Shown one piece after another: positions 42,808 to 51,895 of a stretch of DNA of 64,000 bases. The translations under genes were made by a program, and so were the position numbers. This DNA comes from Romboutsia hominis. Lineage in GTDB: Bacteria; Bacillota; Clostridia; Peptostreptococcales; Peptostreptococcaceae. The stretch is from the NCBI RefSeq assembly GCF_900002575.1, contig NZ_LN650648.1:744001-808000 (forward strand). Direction: 5' to 3'. The first letter of the stretch is position 1; every line of letters begins with the position of its first letter. The notes under the pieces are model-generated. The model made no database searches. It was given only the letters and a program-made list of their open reading frames with translations, and had not been told where the DNA came from.

Positions 42808-43521
42808 ATGAATTCACATCAACAAGAAGAACTTATAATTAGTAATATGCCTCTTGTTAAGCATATTGCATCAAAATACTATACGAGCAAAATGGGAATG
42901 GAATATGAAGATTTAGTTAGTTATGGAGTCATGGGACTTATAGACGCAACTAATAAGTTTGATGAAAGTAGAGGAGTGAAATTTTCAACTTATGCATCTA
43001 TAAGAATATCATCTTATATAATTGATGAAATAAGAAAATACTCACCTATATCTAGAATGTATATGAGCAAAATAAAAGAATATAATAAGGCTGTAGAAAT
43101 TTTGCAAAATAAATTTTTTAGAAAACCAACTATAGATGAAATAGCAAATCATATGGGTGTTAGTAAAAATGAAATTAATGATATAAATGTAAAAATGTTA
43201 GATTTAAACAACGTATATCTTGATAATGTAATTTTTGATGATGAAAATGAAGTTAAGCTTATAGATACTTTAAAAGAAAAAGAAGAGTTATCTCCGACAC
43301 ATTTAGTTGAAAAAGATGAGCTACAAGAAATAATGGCAAAGGCTATAGATACCCTTAATGAAAAAGATAGGCTTGTTTTATCTTTATACTATTATGAGGA
43401 ATTAACATTAAAAGAAATAGGATTAATATTAGGGGTTTCTGAGTCTAGAGTATCCCAATTAAATAGTAGAGCCATAAAGAATTTAAAGTTAGCTATGAAA
43501 AAGTTAAAATATATAGACTAA
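42808..43521 (+). CDS. fliA: RNA polymerase sigma28 factor FliA (SigD)
   Basis: A 237-residue flagellar sigma factor. Region 2 includes EDLVSYGVMGLIDATNKFDE and VKFSTYASIRISSYIIDEIR. Region 3 has PTIDEIANHMGVSKNEI and region 4 the helix-turn-helix ELTLKEIGLILGVSESRVSQ. It directs transcription of late genes from promoters like those listed before flagellins, yaaR/flgM and the chemoreceptor. Its antagonist FlgM is encoded at 11899. It is co-transcribed with flhA and the rod genes, hence under the c-di-GMP riboswitch. Confidence 0.95.
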   Translation: MNSHQQEELIISNMPLVKHIASKYYTSKMGMEYEDLVSYGVMGLIDATNKFDESRGVKFSTYASIRISSYIIDEIRKYSPISRMYMSKIKEYNKAVEILQNKFFRKPTIDEIANHMGVSKNEINDINVKMLDLNNVYLDNVIFDDENEVKLIDTLKEKEELSPTHLVEKDELQEIMAKAIDTLNEKDRLVLSLYYYEELTLKEIGLILGVSESRVSQLNSRAIKNLKLAMKKLKYID

Positions 43522-43536
43522 TTGGAGGGAGAAAAA

Positions 43537-44310
43537 ATGATAAGAGGATTATATACGTCTGTATCTGCCATGATGGCATTAGAAGCTAAACAAAGTATTG
43601 TTACAAATAATTTAGCCAATGTAAATACTGTAGGTTATAAAGAAGATACTTTAGTTGAGAAAAGTTTTGATGAAATTATGCTATCAAATAATGACAATTA
43701 CATAAATGGAATTGCTCATAAACAAAAGCTAGGTGGATTAAGCTTTGGTACAAGAATAGATGAGAATGCTACAAATCATAAACAAGGTGCACATATTTCA
43801 ACTGAAAACAATACTGACTTTGCTATAGATGGTGATGGATTTTTCAAGGTATTAGATCATAATAATAAAACATTTTATACGAGAAACGGATCTTTTAATA
43901 TTGATAATCAAGGGTATTTAGTAACAAAATCAGGGGATTATGTACTTGGAACAAACAGAAATACAAATAATTCAGAGCCTATATATGTCGGACATGGAAA
44001 GCTAGTTATAAATCCAGATAATAGTATAAGCATAGATGGTAATAAAATGTATGATTTTAATATAGTTAAGTTTGATAATAAACATGATTTAACAAAGAGT
44101 GGAAATAATCTATATAATGGTAAAAATGAAATAAAAACCAATAATATAAAGATCAAACAAGGGTATTTAGAAGGTTCAAATGTTGATAGTATAGGTACAA
44201 TGTCATCATTAATGGAGACTGTAAAACTATTTGAAGCAAATCAAAAAGTTATTCAAACGATAGATTCTACTCTTAGTAAAGTCGCAAATGAAATTGGAAC
44301 AGTAAGATAA
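43537..44310 (+). CDS. Flagellar distal rod protein, FlgF/FlgG family (first copy)
   Basis: A rod protein of 257 residues starting MIRGLYTSVSAMMALEAKQS at the ATG behind GGAGGGAG; a TTG at 43522 is upstream of that site and unlikely. It has NLANVNTVGYKEDTLVEKSF, TDFAIDGDGFFKVLDHNNKT and a C-terminal helix with LMETVKLFEANQKVIQTIDS. Two such genes in a row normally are FlgF and FlgG; this one is 12 bases before the second. Confidence 0.9.
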   Translation: MIRGLYTSVSAMMALEAKQSIVTNNLANVNTVGYKEDTLVEKSFDEIMLSNNDNYINGIAHKQKLGGLSFGTRIDENATNHKQGAHISTENNTDFAIDGDGFFKVLDHNNKTFYTRNGSFNIDNQGYLVTKSGDYVLGTNRNTNNSEPIYVGHGKLVINPDNSISIDGNKMYDFNIVKFDNKHDLTKSGNNLYNGKNEIKTNNIKIKQGYLEGSNVDSIGTMSSLMETVKLFEANQKVIQTIDSTLSKVANEIGTVR

Positions 44311-44322
44311 GGGAGATAAAAT

Positions 44323-45072
44323 ATGTACAATATAATGAAAAATAGCGTATCTGCAATGTCTGCAAGTCAAGGGAAAATAGAGGTAACTTCAAATAATATG
44401 GTGAATGTGCAGACTACAGGGTATAAGAAATTAGACATTGGTTTTTTAGATTTGTATAATGAAACATTAGATAGAAGCTACTATCCACACAATAATAATA
44501 ACAATACTGGTACTGGAGTAAAAGTATCTCAATCTTTTAGAAACTTATCCCAAGGAGCAATAAAGGATACAGGAATAAAAAGTAATTTAGCTATAGATGG
44601 AGATGGATTTTTTAGAGTTATAAATCAAAATGGTACATTTAGTTATACTAGAAATGGAGAATTTAATGTAGATTCAAATGGTGATTTAGTTGATGATAAG
44701 GGAAATAAATTAGATATACAAGTTATAAATGGAAATGATGTTAATTTATCAAAAGGAGAAGTAAGCATAAATAAGTTGGGAGAAATATTTGTAGATAAAG
44801 AAGAAGTTGGTAAGATAAATTTATATAAAGTACAAGGCGATAAAGATTTTATTCCTGCAGGTGATAATTTATTTAATTTAAGAGATGGCGCTAAAATTGA
44901 GTTAGTAACTAATTCAAATATACTACAAGGATATGTGGAAATGTCTAATGTAAATATGGAAACTGAAATGACAGACTTAATCATAGCTCAGAGAAGTTTC
45001 CAATTTAATAGTAAGGGGCTACAAGCTACTGATGATATGTGGAGTATGATAAATAATCTACAAAGTAGATAA
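44323..45072 (+). CDS. flgG: Flagellar distal rod protein FlgG
   Basis: A 249-residue rod protein: NMVNVQTTGYKKLDIGFLDL, SNLAIDGDGFFRVINQNGTF and the C-terminal MSNVNMETEMTDLIIAQRSF with QFNSKGLQATDDMWSMINNL. The last segment is very FlgG-like. It follows the first rod copy and precedes fliM. Confidence 0.9.
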   Translation: MYNIMKNSVSAMSASQGKIEVTSNNMVNVQTTGYKKLDIGFLDLYNETLDRSYYPHNNNNNTGTGVKVSQSFRNLSQGAIKDTGIKSNLAIDGDGFFRVINQNGTFSYTRNGEFNVDSNGDLVDDKGNKLDIQVINGNDVNLSKGEVSINKLGEIFVDKEEVGKINLYKVQGDKDFIPAGDNLFNLRDGAKIELVTNSNILQGYVEMSNVNMETEMTDLIIAQRSFQFNSKGLQATDDMWSMINNLQSR

Positions 45073-45097
45073 ATTTTTATAGAAAGGAGTTAGTATT

Positions 45098-45123
45098 CTA
45101 AAATGTATAATTATATATTTTAG
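45098..45123 (+). other. Palindrome between Shine-Dalgarno and fliM start
   Basis: CTAAAATGTATAA pairs with TTATATATTTTAG with one mismatch. The only good ribosome site (AAAGGAG, ending 45089) lies before it and the fliM ATG 13 bases after it. The palindrome contains a six-codon frame (ATG 45103 to TAG 45123). Confidence 0.55.
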
Positions 45124-45136
45124 ATATATACAGTTT

Positions 45137-46024
45137 ATGGAACAAAATGTAAAAACATATGATTTTAAAAAACCACAAAGATATTCAACTGATAACATGA
45201 GATTTTTATCTGTTATATCTGAAGACTATTGCAAAAATACAAATTTATTTTTAGCATATGAGTTAAAAAGACCTAATATAACTTGCAAGGTTGAAAAAGT
45301 AGAACAAACAAATTATGAAGAATTTATTAACTCAATAAGTCCAAAATCAGTTATCGTAGAACATGCAATACAACCACTAGTAAAGGATCTTATTTATCAA
45401 ATTGATAAATCTGTAGCATTAACATACATAGATTTAATGCTAGGTGGAGATGGAGTATTTGAAAATTATGAAAGAGATTTAACAGAAATTGATAAGCAAT
45501 TAATTTTTCATTTATGCACAAAATTGTTAACTAGGTTATATATAGTTGAGACTTGTAAATCAAGAGAAGTATTAAGAGTACATTCAAATGCAGGTGCTAG
45601 TAAAAAGTATCCAGTAAGTGAATCAGTACTTATAGCTCATATGAAAATGATGTATGGAGACAAAGAAATCGGAAAAATGCGCTTTTGCAACCCTTATAGT
45701 TGCATGGAACCAATATTAGATCAACTAGAAACGAAGATATTATTTAGAAATAAGAATATAGAGTATGATTTTGAATTTACAAATGCAATTTATAACAATG
45801 TTTGTGGTGCAAATGTAGATATAGTAGCTAGACTAGGTGAAACAAATATAAGTGTTGAGGATTTATTAAACTTACAAGTTGGTGATATTTTATCACTAGA
45901 TACAAAAGTAGCAGGAGATTTAGATTTGTATGTTGCAGGGGCTAAAGCATTTAAGTGTAAACCTGGACTTATAAAAAATAAAAAAGGTGTTATAATAACA
46001 AACTCTATAAGAAAGGAAGGGTAG
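45137..46024 (+). CDS. fliM: Flagellar motor switch protein FliM, short N-terminus
   Basis: A 295-residue switch protein. The middle CheC-like domain (about residues 20-195) and the C-terminal SpoA domain (about 210-290, with VDIVARLGETNISVEDLLNL and QVGDILSLDTKVAGDLDLY) are present. The protein begins MEQNVKTYDFKKPQRYSTDN, which corresponds to about residue 35-50 of ordinary FliM. The N-terminal CheY-binding peptide of the LSQxEIDALL type is absent, and no frame in the 64 upstream bases encodes it. The start lacks a close ribosome site. Either the CheY contact is elsewhere or this FliM is insensitive to CheY. Confidence 0.88.
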   Translation: MEQNVKTYDFKKPQRYSTDNMRFLSVISEDYCKNTNLFLAYELKRPNITCKVEKVEQTNYEEFINSISPKSVIVEHAIQPLVKDLIYQIDKSVALTYIDLMLGGDGVFENYERDLTEIDKQLIFHLCTKLLTRLYIVETCKSREVLRVHSNAGASKKYPVSESVLIAHMKMMYGDKEIGKMRFCNPYSCMEPILDQLETKILFRNKNIEYDFEFTNAIYNNVCGANVDIVARLGETNISVEDLLNLQVGDILSLDTKVAGDLDLYVAGAKAFKCKPGLIKNKKGVIITNSIRKEG

Positions 46025-46027
46025 AAT

Positions 46028-46291
46028 ATGAGTGAAAAATTTGATAGAGTATTAGATATAGAATTAAAAGTTAGTGCTATACTTGGAAGAACTAAGATGT
46101 CTTTAAAAGATATATTTGAGTTATCTAAAGGATCTTTAATAGAATTAGATACATTCGAAGATCAAGAAGTAGAAATATATGTAAATGGAAGAAAAATAGG
46201 TTATGGACAAGTTGTAGTAGTAGATAGAAATTTCGGTATAAGAATAACAAGTATATTAGGAGAAGAAGAATTAGTAAAAACTTTAAGCTAA
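46028..46291 (+). CDS. fliN: Flagellar motor switch protein FliN (second of two)
   Basis: An 87-residue protein consisting of just one SpoA/FliN domain: LDIELKVSAILGRTKMSLKD, SKGSLIELDTFEDQEVEIYV and NGRKIGYGQVVVVDRNFGIR. It lies three bases after fliM with GGAAGGG as ribosome site and forms the C-ring base with FliM. It is closer to standard FliN in length than the copy at 11545. Confidence 0.93.
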   Translation: MSEKFDRVLDIELKVSAILGRTKMSLKDIFELSKGSLIELDTFEDQEVEIYVNGRKIGYGQVVVVDRNFGIRITSILGEEELVKTLS

Positions 46292-46323
46292 GAACCTATA
46301 TAGTAAAGGATGGTTAGCAGCAC

Positions 46324-47442
46324 ATGGCAAAAATATTAAAAAGTAAATACAGCAGTACGGGGGAAAGGTGTGTAGATGCTTGTTTAAATTATGGGATGCT
46401 AAGATATGTAAATGAAGATGGATCACCAGTTAATATAGAGATACCTTTTGATAAATATGAGGAAGCTATAAGTGATTTTCAAGATAGGATTAAAGAAGGT
46501 ATAGCTCAAAAGGATATGAATCCTAAAGCAATATTAAAAAGAGGTACTATAAGTTATAATCAAGCTAAAGAATTAGCTATAGATGGAAAAATTAAAGGTT
46601 TAGATTTTTTTGAGATAGATGGAAGTGTAGAATGTGAACACATACTTGGCATATCAGGAAGTATAGAGTATGCACTATCTATTTGGAATGGAGAAAGTAA
46701 GATTGAAGCTTTAGAAAAAGCAGTAATTAGGTCTATAAAAGTTTATGGTGAAGACTTTATATATGGGATAACTCTAGATGAAGACTCAGATGAAGTTGAG
46801 TACTTAAAATTTGCAAAGAGTATATTTTCAATAGAAAATCTAATGGATGTAGAACTATATAAATCTAAAAACTATAGTATAGATAATGAAATTGAAGAAA
46901 ATGATTTAAATCCAAAACATAAGATTTTTAAAAGTTTAGATTTACCACTAGGTTTTTTAGGTGGATTACTAGGGTTTATGATTGTACAGATTGCTACTAA
47001 TTTTGGAGAAAATATTTCAAATGAAATAGTATATCTATTATTAAATGCTATTACAATGTCTATAGTTGCTTTTATTATGATAAAAAGTATAAATTTTATC
47101 ACGAAAAAATATGTAAAAAATAGTACATCATCCATAATGGAATTATTCGACGAAGAATTAGAAAAAGTTAGCTATGAAAATTTATTGACTGAAAAAGAAG
47201 TAAAACTTATACTAAAAAACATTACAAAGGGTGAAGTTACTAAACTTCTTATGGATATGAAGGGGAGTGTAAATAAGAAAGTATCTAGTAATACTCTTGT
47301 AACCAAGGAAACTAAGTTTGTATTAGATTCAAGACGTGCAATAATATTACCTAGTGAATATGAAATAATTCAAACCCTTACTTTACTTTTAAATGAATAT
47401 AAAAGTAAGAGATCTAAAGACTACAGTATAAAAAAAATATAA
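46324..47442 (+). CDS. Unknown membrane protein at the end of the flagellar operon
   Basis: A 372-residue protein that I cannot place in a family. Residues 1-205 are soluble and mixed; they include MAKILKSKYSSTGERCVDAC and a region GSIEYALSIWNGESKIEALE. Two adjacent membrane helices follow near residues 209-227 (LGFLGGLLGFMIVQIA) and 237-256 (IVYLLLNAITMSIVAFIMI), then a helical tail of about 115 residues. It is 32 bases behind fliN and has a terminator after it, so it belongs to the flagellar transcript. A role linked to the motor or export apparatus is only a guess from position. Confidence 0.75.
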   Translation: MAKILKSKYSSTGERCVDACLNYGMLRYVNEDGSPVNIEIPFDKYEEAISDFQDRIKEGIAQKDMNPKAILKRGTISYNQAKELAIDGKIKGLDFFEIDGSVECEHILGISGSIEYALSIWNGESKIEALEKAVIRSIKVYGEDFIYGITLDEDSDEVEYLKFAKSIFSIENLMDVELYKSKNYSIDNEIEENDLNPKHKIFKSLDLPLGFLGGLLGFMIVQIATNFGENISNEIVYLLLNAITMSIVAFIMIKSINFITKKYVKNSTSSIMELFDEELEKVSYENLLTEKEVKLILKNITKGEVTKLLMDMKGSVNKKVSSNTLVTKETKFVLDSRRAIILPSEYEIIQTLTLLLNEYKSKRSKDYSIKKI

Positions 47443-47502
47443 AAATAAAGCATATGAGTCTATTATAAATATATTAAATAGCTTCATATGCTTTATTTTT
47501 AT
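47441..47502 (+). terminator. Terminator of the early flagellar operon
   Basis: AAAAATAAAGCATATGA (47441-47457) pairs perfectly with the arm 47484-47500, which ends in TTTTT. It marks the end of the roughly 20-kb flgB unit. Confidence 0.88.
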
Positions 47503-47531
47503 ATATTAAATATAAAAAAATATTTAATATA

Positions 47532-47557
47532 TAAAGTATTTGTTTTTTATCCGTATA
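47532..47557 (+). promoter_or_regulatory. Sigma28-type promoter, distal, before the chemoreceptor gene
   Basis: TAAA (47532-47535), 15 bases, CCGTATA (47551-47557). It lies in the 370-base gap between the early operon terminator and the chemoreceptor gene. Confidence 0.55.
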
Positions 47558-47615
47558 AATAGAATATAAAATTTATTCATATTATGTAATTATTAAAAAC
47601 ATAATATATAAAATC

Positions 47616-47642
47616 TAAAGTATTAAATTAAGTATCCGTATA
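47616..47642 (+). promoter_or_regulatory. Sigma28-type promoter, proximal, before the chemoreceptor gene
   Basis: TAAA (47616-47619), 16 bases, CCGTATA (47636-47642). It is the second site of the same form within 90 bases, which makes chance less likely. The remaining 230 bases to the start codon show no clear structure. Confidence 0.55.
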
Positions 47643-47872
47643 AAATATATGTTAAATGTATTTAATATATTTGGTATGTTTATTAAAGGTATATTTAGGA
47701 TTTAGCGTGCACGAACTTCAAGAATTAATATTAATGAAATATAAACTAATAACATAGAATCATATATTAATATAATCAAAGCTCAAAATTTTATAAGGAA
47801 TTAAAATAGTTTATATACTTATGTATAATTTTAAAATCTATATTATCTAATATGAATTATAGGGAGACGATT

Positions 47873-49618
47873 ATGAGAAAGTTTAAAGATTTAAAAATAG
47901 GTAGAAAACTTGCAATATCATTTATAATTGTATTACTACTTGCTACATTTTCAAGTATATATACAATATCGAAATTAAAAGAAGCGGAAGAGTTAAATTC
48001 TCAGCTATTTAATGGACCGTATGTAGGAACTAATGAAACTATGGGTATACGTAGGGATTTAGTTTCTGCCGGAAGAAATACAGTTAATATCGTACTTAGA
48101 CAAAAGCCTGATGTTTACTTCCAAAAGGCAAAAGAAAATTTTGACAGTATAAACAATAGAATAGATAAAATATCTAAAACATTTACAGGAGATAAAAGTG
48201 ATCTTGAAGAGGTTAGAACTGCTGTAAATAATTATAAATTAGAGTGTCAAAATATTTATGATGTGGCAAGAACTGGTGATTACAAAAAAGCTATGGAAAT
48301 GAGTGATGAAAATACTCCATTTTATAATGATTATAACAAAGCTGTAGATCTTGCTGTAAAGTTAAACGAAGGATCTAACCAAAGAGGTATTGAATTTAAT
48401 AAAAACATCCATGAAACAGTAAAAAATGCAATAATTGCATCTGTAGCCGTAAGTGTATTAACTATAGTTGTCGGTCTTGCTATATCAATTTATATAACAA
48501 AATCTTTAACAAAGCCAATTGAAGAAATAGAAGAAGCTTCAAATAAAATGGCAAATGGAGATTTTGATATAAATATAGAATACGAATCAAAAGATGAATT
48601 AGGTTTATTATCTGAAAGTATGCGTCATATGAGTAAAGAAGTAAAATCAATAGTAGATGACACTGTTTGTGTACTAGGAGAACTTGCTAAAGGTAACTTT
48701 AATGTTGAAACTAATGTTGAATATATAGGCGTATTTAAAGATATAGAAAAGTCTGTTACAAGAATAAGTAATGATTTAAGTGAAACAATAGCACAAATAA
48801 ATGCAGCTGCAGAAGAAGTTGAAGCAGCATCAAATCAAGTTTCAAGTGGATCACAAATGTTAGCTCAAGGTGCTACAGAACAAGCAAGTGCTATACAAGA
48901 ATTATCAGCAACAATAATAGAAATATCAGATAAGATAAAAGAAACAGCTGACAATGCAAGAAATGCTAACTCATTAACTAACAGTTCTGCAAAACAAGTT
49001 CAAGAAGGTAATGAACAAATGAAACAAATGGTAAATGCTATGGAAGAAATATCATTTACGTCTAACGAAATAAGCAGAATTATAAAAACTATAGACGATA
49101 TAGCATTCCAAACAAATATACTAGCACTTAATGCTGCTGTTGAGGCTGCTAGAGCAGGTTCTGCAGGTAAAGGATTTGCTGTAGTTGCAGATGAAGTAAG
49201 AAATCTAGCTGCTAAATCAGCAGAAGCTGCAAAGAACACAGCTACATTAATTGAAAATTCTATGGAAGCTGTAAATAAAGGAACTGAAATAGTTGATAAT
49301 ACAGCACAATCTCTTCAAAAGATAATAGATACAACAAACAGAACTACTGTTATAGTAAATGATATAGCTAAAACATCAGAAGAAGAAGCTGTTGCTATAG
49401 CTCAAGTTACATTAGGTGTTGAACAAATTTCTGAAGTGGTGCAAACAAATTCAGCAACTTCAGAAGAAAGTGCTGCAGCAAGTGAAGAATTAAGTGGTCA
49501 AGCACAAATGTTAAAATCACTTATTGAAAACTTTAGATTAAAAGATGTAAATAGTTCAAATAGATCAATAAACTTTAATACTGACGAAGCTAGCTATTTT
49601 GAAATGAATGAGTTTTAG
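47873..49618 (+). CDS. Methyl-accepting chemotaxis protein
   Basis: A chemoreceptor of about 581 residues. I place the start at the ATG 47873 ([16 protein letters not shown]) behind AGGGAG; ATG 47852 lies before that site. It has a membrane helix at residues 13-31, a four-helix extracellular sensor domain (about 32-185), a second membrane helix near 187-208, a HAMP domain, and the cytoplasmic coiled coil with the signalling tip [18 protein letters not shown]. It is the only receptor in the window. The cytoplasmic tail ends without a CheR-tethering pentapeptide (ends EMNEF). Confidence 0.93.
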   Translation: MRKFKDLKIGRKLAISFIIVLLLATFSSIYTISKLKEAEELNSQLFNGPYVGTNETMGIRRDLVSAGRNTVNIVLRQKPDVYFQKAKENFDSINNRIDKISKTFTGDKSDLEEVRTAVNNYKLECQNIYDVARTGDYKKAMEMSDENTPFYNDYNKAVDLAVKLNEGSNQRGIEFNKNIHETVKNAIIASVAVSVLTIVVGLAISIYITKSLTKPIEEIEEASNKMANGDFDINIEYESKDELGLLSESMRHMSKEVKSIVDDTVCVLGELAKGNFNVETNVEYIGVFKDIEKSVTRISNDLSETIAQINAAAEEVEAASNQVSSGSQMLAQGATEQASAIQELSATIIEISDKIKETADNARNANSLTNSSAKQVQEGNEQMKQMVNAMEEISFTSNEISRIIKTIDDIAFQTNILALNAAVEAARAGSAGKGFAVVADEVRNLAAKSAEAAKNTATLIENSMEAVNKGTEIVDNTAQSLQKIIDTTNRTTVIVNDIAKTSEEEAVAIAQVTLGVEQISEVVQTNSATSEESAAASEELSGQAQMLKSLIENFRLKDVNSSNRSINFNTDEASYFEMNEF

Positions 49619-49648
49619 TAAAAAATAATATATCATAAATTATGATTT

Positions 49649-49681
49649 AAAAAATGGAAGCTTTTAGCTTCCATTTTTAAA
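49649..49681 (+). terminator. Terminator after the chemoreceptor gene
   Basis: AAAAATGGAAGC pairs with GCTTCCATTTTT around TTTTA. It separates the receptor from the che operon. Confidence 0.88.
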
Positions 49682-49725
49682 AGTTAGTTTTAAAGGAGTT
49701 ATCTTATTTAATAAAGGAGAGAAAT

Positions 49726-51870
49726 ATGAGTGGAGTAGATTCTTTAAATGAATTTTATGTGCATGAAAATATGCAGTTATTAGAACAATTGGAAGAGATT
49801 TTACTTGCAGGTCAATCAGAAAATGGGAAGTTAGATAAAGAGCATATAGAAGAAATTTTCCGAGCGATGCATACTATTAAAGGTTCGTCTGCAATGATGG
49901 GGTATGATAGTTTAACAAAATTAACTCATAGTGTAGAAGACATATTTGATGCAATACGTAATGGGTTAGAACTTTCAAGTAATCAGTGGGATGAAGTTGT
50001 TGATCTTGTTTTAGCGAGTATAGATTTCTTGAAAGAAGAAATGTTAAATATTCAAGATGGTCTTCTTCCAGAAGCAAGTATTGAAGAACTACATGATAAG
50101 GCAATTAATTTTTTAAAAAGTGCAACAAATAAAGAAGATGATATAGATAATAAATCAAATGAAAATATACAAGAGTTAGCGGAAAATAAAGAAGAAAAAA
50201 TTACAGCTAAAAATAGTAATGAAAATTATTTATGTGCAAAAGTATTCTTTGAAAAAGGATGTGCAATGGAAAGCATAAGGGCTTTAGGTGTACTAACAAT
50301 ATTACAAAGTCTATGCTCTGAAGTAAAGCATATACCACAAGATTTAGATTCAGACTGTGATGATGTAATAATTAAAGACGGATTTGTATTATATATGAGA
50401 ACAGTTCAGGAACAATCATTAATAGAAGAAGCTATAAAAGATACAATGTTTTTAGATAAATACGAAATACATAGACTAAATGATGAAGAGTTAGAAAGTG
50501 TATTTGGAATAATTGCTCCAAAAGAAGAAATAAAGGAAGAAAAAAATTGTGATATTAATGAAGAAATAATAGAAGCTCCAAAAGAAGAAAGTGCAGAGGT
50601 AGTAGAAGAGTCAAAAGAACAAAGTACAAATATAATAGAGGAAAAACAAGCACAAGTTCAAAAGAAAGATAAAAAAGAAGAACAAAATCAAGGTCATGCA
50701 CATAGTAAAAATAGCTATCTAACAGTAAATATTAATAAAATAGATACATTAATGAACCTTGTTGGAGAAATAGTTACTACAGAGTCAATGGTAGAAAAGC
50801 AATCTCAAGTAGAAAACTTTGACAGAGATAGCTTTGAAAAACAAGCTAGAAGGCTTCACCAATTAACTAATGAATTACAAGATGTTGTAATGTCTATGCG
50901 TATGGTTCCAATATCTTCAACCTTTACTAAAATGCAAAGAGTTGTAAGAGATATGAGTAGAAAAACTGGAAAATTAGTAGACTTAGTTTTAATAGGAGAG
51001 CAAACAGAAGTAGATAGAAACATATTAGAAAATATTTCAGATCCTTTAATGCACATGATTAGAAATAGTATGGATCATGGTATTGAAACTTTGGAAGAAC
51101 GTAAAAATACAACTAAGCCAGAAAGAGCTACTGTAACATTAGAAGCTAAAAATACTGGTGGAGATGTTGTAATAATAATTAAAGATGATGGTAGAGGTTT
51201 AAATAAAGAAACTATAGTAAAAAAAGCTATTGAAAAAGGAATAACAACTAAAAGTATAGATGAAATAAGTGACAAAGAAGCATATAACTTTATAATGGCA
51301 CCAGGCTTTTCAACAAAAGAAGCAGTAAGTGAATACTCTGGAAGAGGAGTAGGTATGGATGTTGTATATACCAATATACGTAAGTTAAGAGGCTCAATAA
51401 GTATTGATAGCGAGCCAGGAAATGGTACAACATTTATACTTAGAATTCCTTTAACATTAGCGATAGTAGATGGAATGAAGGTAAATATAGGGGATCAAAT
51501 TTATATTATACCAGCTCTAAGTATAAAAGAAGTATTTAGACAAGGAGACTATGAAATAGTTAAAAATCCTAATGGGCAAGAACATAGCATTATAAGAGGA
51601 AATTGCTATGAAATAGTAAGGGTTTCTAATGTATTAGGTATTAACTCTGAGAAAAATGATGAAGGTATTATGATATTAGTAGAGTCTGAAATGGGAAATG
51701 TGTGTATCATAGTAGATGGAATTTTAGGTCAACAACAAGTGGTTATAAAGCCAATACCGACTTTACTTACTCAATTTGACAAAGTTCAATCTTATATGTC
51801 AGGATGCTCTATTTTAGAAGATGGCTCAATTAGTTTAATACTTGATGTAAATGCAATAATACACAAGTAA
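49726..51870 (+). CDS. cheA: Chemotaxis histidine kinase CheA
   Basis: A 714-residue cytoplasmic kinase with the full set of domains: HPT (His49 in FRAMHTIKGSSAMMGY), a P2-like CheY-binding region (about 165-255), an acidic linker, dimerisation domain (from KIDTLMNLVGEIVTTESMVE), an ATPase domain with HMIRNSMDHGIE, DDGRGL and SGRGVGMDVVYTNI, and the C-terminal CheW-like domain. It phosphorylates CheY and CheB. The ribosome site is AAAGGAGAG. Confidence 0.95.
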   Translation: MSGVDSLNEFYVHENMQLLEQLEEILLAGQSENGKLDKEHIEEIFRAMHTIKGSSAMMGYDSLTKLTHSVEDIFDAIRNGLELSSNQWDEVVDLVLASIDFLKEEMLNIQDGLLPEASIEELHDKAINFLKSATNKEDDIDNKSNENIQELAENKEEKITAKNSNENYLCAKVFFEKGCAMESIRALGVLTILQSLCSEVKHIPQDLDSDCDDVIIKDGFVLYMRTVQEQSLIEEAIKDTMFLDKYEIHRLNDEELESVFGIIAPKEEIKEEKNCDINEEIIEAPKEESAEVVEESKEQSTNIIEEKQAQVQKKDKKEEQNQGHAHSKNSYLTVNINKIDTLMNLVGEIVTTESMVEKQSQVENFDRDSFEKQARRLHQLTNELQDVVMSMRMVPISSTFTKMQRVVRDMSRKTGKLVDLVLIGEQTEVDRNILENISDPLMHMIRNSMDHGIETLEERKNTTKPERATVTLEAKNTGGDVVIIIKDDGRGLNKETIVKKAIEKGITTKSIDEISDKEAYNFIMAPGFSTKEAVSEYSGRGVGMDVVYTNIRKLRGSISIDSEPGNGTTFILRIPLTLAIVDGMKVNIGDQIYIIPALSIKEVFRQGDYEIVKNPNGQEHSIIRGNCYEIVRVSNVLGINSEKNDEGIMILVESEMGNVCIIVDGILGQQQVVIKPIPTLLTQFDKVQSYMSGCSILEDGSISLILDVNAIIHK

Positions 51871-51895
51871 TTTAGTTATCTAAGGAGAGATATCT

